Assembly: GCF_038069945.1 (NCBI RefSeq) | Contig: NZ_JBBPEV010000005.1 | Span: 62,001-126,000, forward strand | Direction: 5' to 3' | DNA from: Aquabacterium sp. A3 | Lineage (GTDB): Bacteria; Pseudomonadota; Gammaproteobacteria; Burkholderiales; Burkholderiaceae_C | DNA: 64,000 nucleotides | In this document: piece after piece, positions 1-6,875 of the stretch | How positions within the stretch are numbered: position 1 is the first letter of the stretch | How the letters are laid out: every line of letters begins with the position of its first letter | The notes under the pieces: generated by a model | Database searches by the model: none | What the model was told of the DNA's origin: nothing | Seen by the model: only the letters and a program-made list of their open reading frames with translations | Made by a program: the position numbers and the translations under genes

Positions 1-741
1 GCCGGTGTAGCCGGGCACGATCAGGCGCAGCGGGCCGCCGTGGGCCAGCGAGATCGGCACGCCGTTCATCTCCCAGGCCAGCAGCGCGTCAGCCATCGCG
101 GCGGCCGGCACCGAGCGCTCGACGATGATGCTCAGCGGGTCCAGGCCTTCGGGCAGCTTCTCGCCGCCGGTGCCGGTCAGGTAACCGGCGCCCGGCACGA
201 CGCCGCCCAGCGCTTCGGCCACCACGCGCACCGGAACGCCGGTCCACATCACGCAACCCGCCGCGCCCACCTGCCAGGGTGTGCCACTGGGCTTGCTGGG
301 GAAGTAGCCGCGACCATTGCCCGAGCACTGCAGCACCATCGCGGTGGTCTCCACGCCCATCGTCTTCAGCTCGCGCAGCGTCAGCTTGCGCGGGGCCTTC
401 ACGCCTTCGATGGCCACTTCCCACGCGTCGCGGTCGGCCACGATGGAGGCGTCGGGCGCCGGCAGGTTGTTGCGGATGTAGAGCTGCTCGGCCGGCGTGA
501 TGACGCCACTGCCGAAGGCCGCGCGCTTGGTCTCGATGGTGGTGCTGCTGTGCACGATGACGCTGGCCGGGTCTTTCCAGTTCACGTAGGCGGGCAGCGG
601 CTTGGGCGTGGCGCTGGCCACTGGGGTTTCGCCAGCCGCGGCGGCACCGCGCGTGAAAGTGGCCAGGCCGGCCGCGGCCAGGGCGCTGGCGCTGCCGGCC
701 AGCATCTGGCGCCGCGGCAGCGAGTTCAAGGTCTTGTTCAT
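1..741 (-). CDS. Sulfite-oxidase-like molybdopterin oxidoreductase, C-terminus cut by window edge
   Basis: The 247 visible residues begin with a twin-arginine signal (PRRQML near residues 9-14, then an Ala/Leu-rich core), so export as a folded protein is expected. The body matches the oxidoreductase molybdopterin-binding domain of the sulfite oxidase family, with the Mo-ligating Cys139 in VLQCSGNGR. The rest of this domain and any dimerisation domain lie left of position 1. The ATG at 741 overlaps the stop of the upstream DUF3379 gene (ATGA) and has AAGGAG five bases ahead. Sulfite dehydrogenase activity is family-based; a YedY/MsrP-like repair role is a less likely alternative. Confidence 0.9.
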   Translation of the reverse strand, partial: MNKTLNSLPRRQMLAGSASALAAAGLATFTRGAAAAGETPVASATPKPLPAYVNWKDPASVIVHSSTTIETKRAAFGSGVITPAEQLYIRNNLPAPDASIVADRDAWEVAIEGVKAPRKLTLRELKTMGVETTAMVLQCSGNGRGYFPSKPSGTPWQVGAAGCVMWTGVPVRVVAEALGGVVPGAGYLTGTGGEKLPEGLDPLSIIVERSVPAAAMADALLAWEMNGVPISLAHGGPLRLIVPGYTG

Positions 742-1370
742 CGGGTCTCCTTGGGGGTCGGTGTGGAATTCGGTGGGGACATGTCGGTGGCTGGACCGAA
801 CTGGCTTTGCGCCACGGCCAGGGCCTGCTTCTTCTGCGCCACCAGCACCAGCGGCTTGCCGTCGCGCGAGGTGATGACTTTCCAGTGCACGTTGCCCCAC
901 CAGCCGCTGCCCTCCGTCAGCGCCACCGCCTTGTCGAAGGCGAACACGGTGACCATGCCGCCCTTCTCGAAGAAGGTGGTGAGGTGGTAGACGAGGTGGC
1001 CGTCGATGTCGCAAGGCCGCATCAGCTGCGGGAAGCCGGGCACAACCTGTTGGCCGGCCAGCCCCAGGTGCTGCAGCAAGGGCGCGCTGGCCATGAAGGT
1101 GCCGCGCAGCGTGCGCTCGAAGTATTCGTGTTCGATGGCGCCGCGCACGAGTTCTGGCGGGCGCATGGCCAGCACGGCGCCGGTGCCGCTGCCTGCCAGC
1201 AGCAGGCCCAGCACGGCGCGCTGGAAGCTGCGCCGCGCCATTAGCGGCTGCGCCTTGCGGTACAAGTGCGGCGGGGCGTCGATGGGCTCGAAGGCCAGCG
1301 CCAGTTCGGCGCGCGTGCGCAAGTCGAACGCGCTGTCGGGCAACTCGGGCGGCCGGAGTTCGCGCTTCAT
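738..1370 (-). CDS. DUF3379-like membrane protein, probable anti-sigma factor
   Basis: 210 aa: a soluble N-terminus of about 50 residues, one membrane helix (about 51-69) and an outer domain of about 140 residues containing a GHLVYHLTTFF segment. This topology matches anti-sigma factors of the DUF3379 type. Its start overlaps the stop of the ECF sigma gene by 4 bp (1367-1370), and its stop overlaps the molybdoenzyme start by 4 bp, so all three are translationally coupled. No zinc-binding HxxxCxxC motif is seen. The anti-sigma role is inferred from position and topology. Confidence 0.8.
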   Translation of the reverse strand: MKRELRPPELPDSAFDLRTRAELALAFEPIDAPPHLYRKAQPLMARRSFQRAVLGLLLAGSGTGAVLAMRPPELVRGAIEHEYFERTLRGTFMASAPLLQHLGLAGQQVVPGFPQLMRPCDIDGHLVYHLTTFFEKGGMVTVFAFDKAVALTEGSGWWGNVHWKVITSRDGKPLVLVAQKKQALAVAQSQFGPATDMSPPNSTPTPKETR

Positions 1371-1900
1371 GACGGGGTCTTCCGCAAGGGCGTGACCTGG
1401 GCGCCGCCGGGTGCCCGCACTGGCACGCCCATCACCTGCTTCAGCGCGTCGCGCGCGCGAGCCAGGCGCGACAGCACGGTGCCGGGCGCAATCTCCAGCG
1501 CCTCGGCCATCTGCGCGGTGGGCATGTCGTCGAAATAGAACAGCACCAGCACCTCGCGGTGGATGGGCGCCAGCCGCGCGAGCGCCTTGACCACGTCCAG
1601 CTTGTCGTCCAGCCCGGCGTCGGGGGCGGCCTGCTCGGGCTGCTCGTCGTCGTCCAGCGACTGCATGCCCGGCGCGGCCTGGCGGAAGGCGGCGCGCCGC
1701 ATGATCTGGAACAGCCAGGCCCGCGCCAAGGCCGCATCGCGCAACTGCTCGCGGTGCTTCCAGGCGTTGGCAAAACAGTCCTGCACCACGTCTTCGGCGA
1801 TGTCACGCGAGCCCGTCAGCGCCCAGGCGCTGCGCAGCAGGAAGCGGTAATGGTCCCGCACCCATTGGTTGTAGCGGGACTCGGCAGACTGGAACAGCAT
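1367..1900 (-). CDS. ECF-family RNA polymerase sigma factor (first of two)
   Basis: 177 aa from the ATG at 1900. Region 2 (about residues 8-75) carries the core-binding and -10 recognition segment (AEDVVQDCFANAWKHR). Region 4 (about 110-165) carries the -35-binding helix-turn-helix (IHREVLVLFYF, then APGTVLSRLARARDALK). A TTG three codons upstream is also in frame. No Shine-Dalgarno precedes the ATG. An ECF-type promoter ends at 1907, so the mRNA would be leaderless or nearly so. It is coupled to the DUF3379 anti-sigma candidate downstream. Confidence 0.93.
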   Translation of the reverse strand: MLFQSAESRYNQWVRDHYRFLLRSAWALTGSRDIAEDVVQDCFANAWKHREQLRDAALARAWLFQIMRRAAFRQAAPGMQSLDDDEQPEQAAPDAGLDDKLDVVKALARLAPIHREVLVLFYFDDMPTAQMAEALEIAPGTVLSRLARARDALKQVMGVPVRAPGGAQVTPLRKTPS

Positions 1901-1906
1901 GGTGAT

Positions 1907-1935
1907 CAAGAGCGGACAGCGCTGCGGTTCATTCC
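1907..1935 (-). promoter_or_regulatory. Putative ECF promoter P1 (class N16)
   Basis: Reading leftward, GGAAT (1935-1931), a 16-bp spacer, then CGCTCTTG (1914-1907). The same architecture recurs at 3842-3814, and 27 of 34 bases match across 1940-1907 and 3847-3814. GGAA(T/C) -35 boxes with a C-G-T/C-T-type -10 are typical of ECF promoters. Its position just ahead of the first ECF gene suggests autoregulation. Predicted by eye only. Confidence 0.6.
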
Positions 1936-1970
1936 ATCGCCATCGTCAGTGCTTACCCTCAGGCTGGGCA

Positions 1971-2333
1971 TCACGGCCCGCGCGTGCCACCCAGCGATGG
2001 AAATTCGGCTGCCGAACCCGCGCTAGAGCGCTGCTGCAAGGCCGCCAGCCGCCGCGTCATGCTCTCGATCTCGATGGTCTGGCCGGCGATGATCTCCTCC
2101 GCCAGTTGCCGCGTGGCCGGGTCGCGGCCGTGCTGCAGCACCAGCCGCGCCATGTCGACGGCGCCGGCGTGGTGCGGAATCATCATCGCCAGGAAGTCGA
2201 TGTCGGCCTGGCCCACGAAGCCCGGGCCGTGCATGTCTTGCATCATGCGGGCCATCGAAGCGTCCATCTCGCGCTCGAAGGCACTGACTCCATGTTGGGC
2301 GTGTCCGCCCCTCATGCCCTTCATGCCCTTCAT
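1971..2333 (-). CDS. DUF305 family protein
   Basis: 120 aa. The core contains the DUF305 hallmarks DIDFLAMMIPHHAGAVDMA and a C-terminal ATRQLAEEIIAGQTIEIESM helix, a four-helix ferritin-like fold with Met and His residues that could bind metal such as copper. The start at 2333 overlaps the stop of the upstream beta-propeller gene (ATGA at 2330-2333), indicating coupling. No convincing signal peptide is visible: the N-terminus MKGMKGMRGGH is short and Met/Gly-rich. DUF305 members are usually exported, so localisation is unclear. Confidence 0.85.
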   Translation of the reverse strand: MKGMKGMRGGHAQHGVSAFEREMDASMARMMQDMHGPGFVGQADIDFLAMMIPHHAGAVDMARLVLQHGRDPATRQLAEEIIAGQTIEIESMTRRLAALQQRSSAGSAAEFPSLGGTRGP

Positions 2334-3715
2334 GCAGTCTGCCCCTTGGCACCCACGCGCACGTAGACCAGGTTGATGCTCTTCTTGTTGCGCAGCGCTC
2401 CGGAAGGCAGGGTCAGGTTGCCCAGCGGAATCTGCGCGATGAAGACCGGCTTCAGCGGGTCGCTGACGTCGAAGGCGCTGCACACCGTCTGGCCGGCGTT
2501 GGGCGTGCCGGGCAGTTCGTCCTGCTCGTGCGCCACGTAGAGCAGCGTGTTCTCGGGGTTGGTCCACAGCCCGTGCGATTCGCGGCCGTGGCTGAAGAAG
2601 GTGCCGACCACCTTGCGCTGGCCGCTGGCTGCGCTGCGGTCGATGATGGCGATGGGGCTGGAGGCGACGCCGCCGGGGCCCCCGTCGTCGATGCGCGCCA
2701 GGCTGGCATAGACCACGCTGCCGCGCGCGTTGCTGACGAACTCGACGTGGTTGGGCCGCGCGCCCATGCCCAGCGGCACGCTGTCAATGAGGTCGAAACC
2801 GCCCCGCGTCGAGCGAGAAGACAGCGCATCGGCCAGCTTGTGCGAGAACCACACCTCGGCGCCGTCGGGCGTGGTCTTCATGAAGGGCGTGAAGCCGGGC
2901 TTGTCCTGCGCACTGATGTCCAGTGTCGTCACGCGCTGCGGCTGGCTGTGGCCATCGGCGCCCGGGTTGACACGGAACACGTCGACCTGCGACACCTTCT
3001 GGCTGGCCACGAAGGCCAGCGTGCCTTCGCGGTTGAACCATACCTGGGCCGGGCCGTTGATCGTCGGCAGGAACTGGCGGATGGCCGTCGAACCTGTGTT
3101 GTCGGTGCCCTTCAACTGACGCAGGGCGAGTTCGACGTTGACGATGGCGATGCGGTCTTCCCCGCGCAGCGTCACCCAAAGCTCCTTGCCGTTGCGCGTG
3201 AAGGTGGGCTCGTGCGGTTCGCGGCCCAGCAGCAGCCCGCTGCTCAGGCGTTCGGGGTTGGTCGTCATGCCAGCGGCCGGGTTGGGCGTGTTGCCGATGA
3301 CGCGGCGCTGCTCGGCGTCGACGAGGTAGATGTTGCTCGAGCCGCGCCCGCTGGTGGCCAGCAGCCGGCCGTCGGGCGACGGCACCGCGCCGTGGGCGTC
3401 GATGCAGCCGTGGTACAGCGGCTTGTGGATCATCGCCGCGTGCGTCGGCGCCACGCCGGCGGTGACATAGCGGAAGGGCGGCCGCGGGTCTTCGTCGAAG
3501 CTGGTCAGGTTGATGGTGCTCTCGACGGTGTTGGTCCTGGGGTCGATCACGACCAGCGTGTTGGAGTCTTCGTTGGTGATGAAGACGCGGTCGCGCGGGT
3601 CGATGCCGGTGGCGGCGGCGGCGCTGGACGGCGCCTGGGCTTGCGCTGCGGGCAGCGCGCTGGCGGCTGCGGCGGCCAGCGAGTATTTGAGGATGTCGCG
3701 ACGTTGTGTGCTTAT
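2330..3715 (-). CDS. Exported YVTN/YncE-type beta-propeller protein with an ATA in place of the start codon
   Basis: About 461 aa. Blades repeat motifs such as PSPDGRLLATSG, FTRNGKELWVTLRGEDRIAIV and TPDGAEVWFSH. The open frame starts after a TGA at 3733 and contains a twin-arginine signal (TQRRDILKYS, then an Ala-rich core ending AQAQA) whose expected initiator at 3715 reads ATA. An AGAAAG lies 5 bases upstream. The first standard in-frame alternative is GTG at 3550, which would discard the whole signal peptide, so I place the start at 3715. Exact function is unknown. It is coupled to DUF305 downstream and lies under putative promoter P2. Confidence 0.78.
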   Translation of the reverse strand: MSTQRRDILKYSLAAAAASALPAAQAQAPSSAAAATGIDPRDRVFITNEDSNTLVVIDPRTNTVESTINLTSFDEDPRPPFRYVTAGVAPTHAAMIHKPLYHGCIDAHGAVPSPDGRLLATSGRGSSNIYLVDAEQRRVIGNTPNPAAGMTTNPERLSSGLLLGREPHEPTFTRNGKELWVTLRGEDRIAIVNVELALRQLKGTDNTGSTAIRQFLPTINGPAQVWFNREGTLAFVASQKVSQVDVFRVNPGADGHSQPQRVTTLDISAQDKPGFTPFMKTTPDGAEVWFSHKLADALSSRSTRGGFDLIDSVPLGMGARPNHVEFVSNARGSVVYASLARIDDGGPGGVASSPIAIIDRSAASGQRKVVGTFFSHGRESHGLWTNPENTLLYVAHEQDELPGTPNAGQTVCSAFDVSDPLKPVFIAQIPLGNLTLPSGALRNKKSINLVYVRVGAKGQTA

Positions 3716-3813
3716 GGGTGCTTTCTGTGTTCAGTGCAAAGGTGGACGGCAGTGTGTGACGCGTGACCTCGCACCCAACGACGGGCGGCGGCGGTGCGTC
3801 AGGCGCTCGCAGC

Positions 3814-3842
3814 CAAGAGCGCACTGCAGGGCGTTTCATTCC
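3814..3842 (-). promoter_or_regulatory. Putative ECF promoter P2 (class N16)
   Basis: Reading leftward, GGAAT (3842-3838), 16 bp, then CGCTCTTG (3821-3814). This is the same spacing and -10 as P1 near 1907-1935. It sits in the 170-bp gap upstream of the beta-propeller/DUF305 pair and would leave a 5' leader of about 95 bases. The match to P1 extends outside the two boxes. Predicted by eye. Confidence 0.6.
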
Positions 3843-3885
3843 ATGGCGGTGCAAACCACCTGCGCCGCGGGACTTGCTGTTGCCT

Positions 3886-4812
3886 TTAGCGCGGGGTGCC
3901 CAGCTGTTGGTAGACCTCGGTCGACACCCGCGCCAGCACGCTGCGGTCGACGTCTGACGACAAGGCGTAGCCGAAGGGTCCGTCGACCCAATAGAACACG
4001 TTGACGGCGCCTTCCTGCGCGAAGCGGAAGGCGGTGTCAGCGTTCTTCGCACCCGGTTTCGCATCCGGTTTCGCGGCCCCGCCCGAGCCCGCGGCGCTGC
4101 CCACGTCAGCGACGTCATTGGACACGTACAGCGTCAGCTTGCTGCCCTGCTCGTTGCGGTACATGAACTGAGCCACCGGCCCCTGGCCACCTGGCAGCAG
4201 GCGCCCGCCTTCCAGCGTGTAGCCCTGCGCCTGCAGGTGCGGCGGTTTCATCGGCGCGCCCATGCGCTTGGACAGCCAGGCCACGAGCTGGTCTTCGTGC
4301 GCGGCGTCCACTTCCACGGGCCGGCGCACATCGGGGCTGTAGACCGCATGCGCCACGGCGGCGCGCTGCGCGAAGCCGCTGGCAGACACCAAGGTCAACC
4401 CACCCGGGGCCGGTTTCACGGCCGCCATGCGGGCCGCATCGTCACCGCCAACACCCGCGCGGGCGCCAGCCCCGGCGCCGCGCAGCCCCCAGCCCGTGGC
4501 GCCGCTGATCACGGCGATGGCGAGCCCGGCAGCCAGGCGCTGCAGGTACCAGGGCGTCGGCGACACGGTGCGTGGGCCCGCCGACTTGAGCAGGCGCTGC
4601 GGCGGCTGCTCGTCCAGCACCGGGTCGAACAAGGCGTGCAGTTCTCGCTTCTGCGCGCGGTAGGTCTCGACGCGCTGCGCGTCGTCGGGACGCGCGGCCA
4701 GGAAAGCAGCGATCGCGGTCTGGCGCTCTGCGGGCAGGTGGCCATCGACGAACGCATGCAGGTCGGCCTCGGTGACCGGGGGGGTGGGCGGTGGGGGGCG
4801 ATCGGTGCTCAT
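3886..4812 (-). CDS. Transmembrane anti-sigma factor (COG5662-like)
   Basis: 308 aa. The N-terminus resembles a zinc-less anti-sigma domain (VTEADLHAFVDGHL near residues 13-26, then an Arg-rich helix). One membrane helix lies at about 92-111, followed by a large outer domain ending FGYALSSDVDRSVLARVSTEVYQQL. An Ala/Gly/Lys low-complexity linker sits in the outer domain. It starts 19 bp after the second ECF gene on the same strand, so it is almost certainly that factor's regulator. The canonical zinc-binding Cys pair is absent. Confidence 0.87.
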   Translation of the reverse strand: MSTDRPPPPTPPVTEADLHAFVDGHLPAERQTAIAAFLAARPDDAQRVETYRAQKRELHALFDPVLDEQPPQRLLKSAGPRTVSPTPWYLQRLAAGLAIAVISGATGWGLRGAGAGARAGVGGDDAARMAAVKPAPGGLTLVSASGFAQRAAVAHAVYSPDVRRPVEVDAAHEDQLVAWLSKRMGAPMKPPHLQAQGYTLEGGRLLPGGQGPVAQFMYRNEQGSKLTLYVSNDVADVGSAAGSGGAAKPDAKPGAKNADTAFRFAQEGAVNVFYWVDGPFGYALSSDVDRSVLARVSTEVYQQLGTPR

Positions 4813-4831
4813 GGGGTGCTTCGTTGTGCTG

Positions 4832-5335
4832 TCATTTGACGACCTTCAGCCGCACGGGCTCGGCACGGCCTTCCATCAGGCCGCGCAGACGCTCGCGGCC
4901 GCGCGACAAGCGCGACATCACCGTGCCGATAGGAATGCCCAGGGCCTGCGCCACGTCGGCGTAGGCCATGTCTTCCAGCGCCACCAGCAGCAGCACTTCC
5001 TTCTGCTCGACGGGCAGCAGGTCCAGCGCGGCCTGCAGGTCCAGCACCGCCAGCCTGTCACCTTGCGTCGGCGCCACCGGCACCTCGGGGGTGTCGTCGT
5101 CCATGGTCACGGTGTGCAGCCTGGGCCGGCGCACGCCATCGGCGTGCAGGTTGTGCATGATGCTGAAGAGCCAGGCGCGCATATCGGCCACGCCGCCCCA
5201 CAGGCCCGACTTGGCCCAGGCCCGCTCCAGCGTGTCCTGCACCAGGTCGTCGGCATCTTCATGGTTGTTCACCAGCGCCCGGGAATAGCGGCGCAGGCGC
5301 GGCACCCAGCTCAGCAGGTTGGAGTCGTCTTGCAT
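4832..5335 (-). CDS. ECF-family RNA polymerase sigma factor (second of two)
   Basis: 167 aa. Region 2 includes HEDADDLVQDTLERAWAK and MRAWLFSIMHNLHAD. Region 4 includes LPVEQKEVLLLVALEDMAYADVAQALGIPIGTVMSRLSRGRERLR, a clear helix-turn-helix. It is followed by its anti-sigma gene and preceded by a COG4315 gene 46 bp away and an NTF2-like gene, all on the same strand. The putative promoter of the other spacing class (6327-6353) heads this run. It differs throughout from the first ECF factor, so this is not a recent duplication. Confidence 0.93.
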   Translation of the reverse strand: MQDDSNLLSWVPRLRRYSRALVNNHEDADDLVQDTLERAWAKSGLWGGVADMRAWLFSIMHNLHADGVRRPRLHTVTMDDDTPEVPVAPTQGDRLAVLDLQAALDLLPVEQKEVLLLVALEDMAYADVAQALGIPIGTVMSRLSRGRERLRGLMEGRAEPVRLKVVK

Positions 5336-5381
5336 CGGCGGCTCGCGGCGTGCGGGGCTGGGTGTGGATCGTCGACAGAGG

Positions 5382-5771
5382 TCATTCCTTGATTATGTGC
5401 CAGACGTCTTTGAAGTTGTCGCCAGCGCGGTCGCCGGGCTTCTGGTCGGCCTGGTAGGTGTAGACCGGCTTGCCCTTGTAGGCCCACTGGCGCGAGCCGT
5501 CGTCGCGAACGACGATCGTGTACGAACCGGCGGGCTGGTCGCTGGCGGCGGCCATCGCGGGCGGCCACAGCGTCGCGCAGGGGCCGTTGCAGGCGCTCTT
5601 GCCACTGCTGGCCATGTCCTTATCGAAGGTGTAGAGCGTCATGCCCTTGGCGTCGACGAGCACGCCGTTGGCGAGCTTGGCCGGCACGTCGGCCGCCATG
5701 GCGCTCGTCGGCGGCGCCGCGAAGGAAGCCGTGGCGATGAGCATCGCGGCCAAGGTGGGGAGATGTTTCAT
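5382..5771 (-). CDS. Secreted-repeat protein (COG4315, PF03640)
   Basis: 129 aa with a Sec signal peptide (MKHLPTLAAMLIATASFAAP, cleavage near AMAAD). The mature part has the paired repeat of this family: GMTLYTFDKDMASSGKSACNG with CATLWPP, and later KGKPVYTYQADQKPGDRAGDN. Two Cys residues could form a disulfide. The family is exported and often found beside ECF sigma/anti-sigma genes, but its biochemical role is not established. It appears to be transcribed with the NTF2-like gene upstream and the second ECF pair downstream. Confidence 0.88.
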   Translation of the reverse strand: MKHLPTLAAMLIATASFAAPPTSAMAADVPAKLANGVLVDAKGMTLYTFDKDMASSGKSACNGPCATLWPPAMAAASDQPAGSYTIVVRDDGSRQWAYKGKPVYTYQADQKPGDRAGDNFKDVWHIIKE

Positions 5772-5813
5772 GGGGGCGTCCTGGGTAGAGTGCTGATGGG
5801 CTGAGCGGGTGGC

Positions 5814-6245
5814 TCAGTAAGCCGCAGCCACTGCCAGCTTGGGGTCGATCTGCCAGGTTTCGCTGACGATCTTGCCTTCGCGGTAGGTCAGCACGTAACG
5901 CACCTTGATGGGCATCTTGCCTTCGAAGACGACGTTGGCCGAGACGGTGGCGCCCTTGGGGTTGGCCGACTCTTCGATTGAGCCGATGGTGAGTTTCAGC
6001 GGGCCGACGGCCTTGCCGAACTTTTCCCAGGTGCCGCGGATGGCGTCGGTGGTGGCGTAGGTGCCGTCCAGCGGGCCGCCGACCCAGTTCAGCTGGGCCT
6101 GGTCGGCGTAGCCGCGCATCACGATCTGCGTGTCGCCCGAAGCGATGGCCTGGAAGTGCGTGCGGGCGTCGTCGGAAGGGGCGGCGAAGGCGCTGCCGGC
6201 GGCAAGGGTCAGGGCGGTAGCGGCGAAGGTGAATGTCTTGAACAT
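5814..6245 (-). CDS. Exported NTF2-like/SnoaL-like protein
   Basis: 143 aa: a signal peptide (MFKTFTFAATALTLAAGSAFA) followed by an NTF2-like fold (DDARTHFQAIASGDTQIVMRGYADQAQLNWVGG and a C-terminal VRYVLTYREGKIVSETWQID). The ATG at 6245 is chosen because GGAG lies 6 bases upstream and it gives a clean signal peptide; the frame is open further upstream. It is the first gene of a probable operon continuing into COG4315, the second ECF sigma factor and its anti-sigma factor. Its function (binding or enzymatic) cannot be told from sequence. Confidence 0.85.
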   Translation of the reverse strand: MFKTFTFAATALTLAAGSAFAAPSDDARTHFQAIASGDTQIVMRGYADQAQLNWVGGPLDGTYATTDAIRGTWEKFGKAVGPLKLTIGSIEESANPKGATVSANVVFEGKMPIKVRYVLTYREGKIVSETWQIDPKLAVAAAY

Positions 6246-6326
6246 GGAGGGCTCCGTTGAAGGCTTGATGTGAAGTGAGGGTGGTCGGTGGTGGATGAAG
6301 GGTCCATGAGGTCCCGACACAAGGGC

Positions 6327-6353
6327 AGACGGCGCCGGCAGGCGGTCTATTCC
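6327..6353 (-). promoter_or_regulatory. Putative ECF promoter P3 (class N17)
   Basis: Reading leftward, GGAAT (6353-6349), 17 bp, then CGTCT (6331-6327), about 85 bases upstream of the NTF2-like gene. It shares GGAATARACC and the 17-bp spacing with the site at 9049-9023. It heads the run that includes the second ECF gene, suggesting autoregulation. Predicted by eye. Confidence 0.6.
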
Positions 6354-6425
6354 GGCCCACGCAAAAACTTTTTCTGTCACGCCATCGGCAGTTGACCCGC
6401 CCGACACGCTCCACCAATTGCTCCG

Positions 6426-6875
6426 ATGAAGCGAACCCTGACCTTCCTGCTGCTGGCCAGCTTGTTCACCGCCGCGACCGGTGCGCTGGCGCAAGGCATC
6501 ACCGACCCCATTGGCAACCTACTGCCCACGTACATCGGTCCGCAGAACGGCGACGTGGATGTGGCGAGCGCGTTCGCCGGCTACGACCCGGCCAGCGACA
6601 CCTTCAGCTTCTCGGGCACCTTTGCCGACGCCCTCGGCACCACGGAGGGCGCCTTCTACTTGCGGGGCCTGGACCGCGGTGTCGGCACCGAAGGTTTCGT
6701 GAGCGGCAGCCCATCGGTCGGCCAGCGCATGAAGTTCGACGCCGCCGTGTTCCTGCGGCCCGACGGCATGGCTCGAGTGATCACCTTCGTGGGGTCGGTG
6801 GGCACGGGCGTCGAACTGGGGGCCGGTACCGGCACTATCGCCGGCGGCTGCGCGCCTCAGGGCGCCAGCCGCTGA
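6426..6875 (+). CDS. Hypothetical exported protein
   Basis: 149 aa beginning with a good Sec signal (MKRTLTFLLLASLFTAATGALAQ). The mature part is Gly/Asp-rich with a repeated beta-strand character (DTFSFSGTFADALGTTEGAFYLRGLDRG, then VFLRPDGMARVITFVG). I do not recognise the family. No strong ribosome site precedes the ATG. It is divergent from the NTF2-like gene, and its last 19 bases overlap the convergent metallo-hydrolase gene. Ends in Cys-containing GGCAPQG. Confidence 0.65.
   Translation: MKRTLTFLLLASLFTAATGALAQGITDPIGNLLPTYIGPQNGDVDVASAFAGYDPASDTFSFSGTFADALGTTEGAFYLRGLDRGVGTEGFVSGSPSVGQRMKFDAAVFLRPDGMARVITFVGSVGTGVELGAGTGTIAGGCAPQGASR

Noticed and set aside
2784..4118. Long open frame (444 codons) inside the propeller/anti-sigma region
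   Set aside because: It is Arg/His/Pro-rich and lies in another frame of the same strand over two better-supported genes; typical high-GC shadow.
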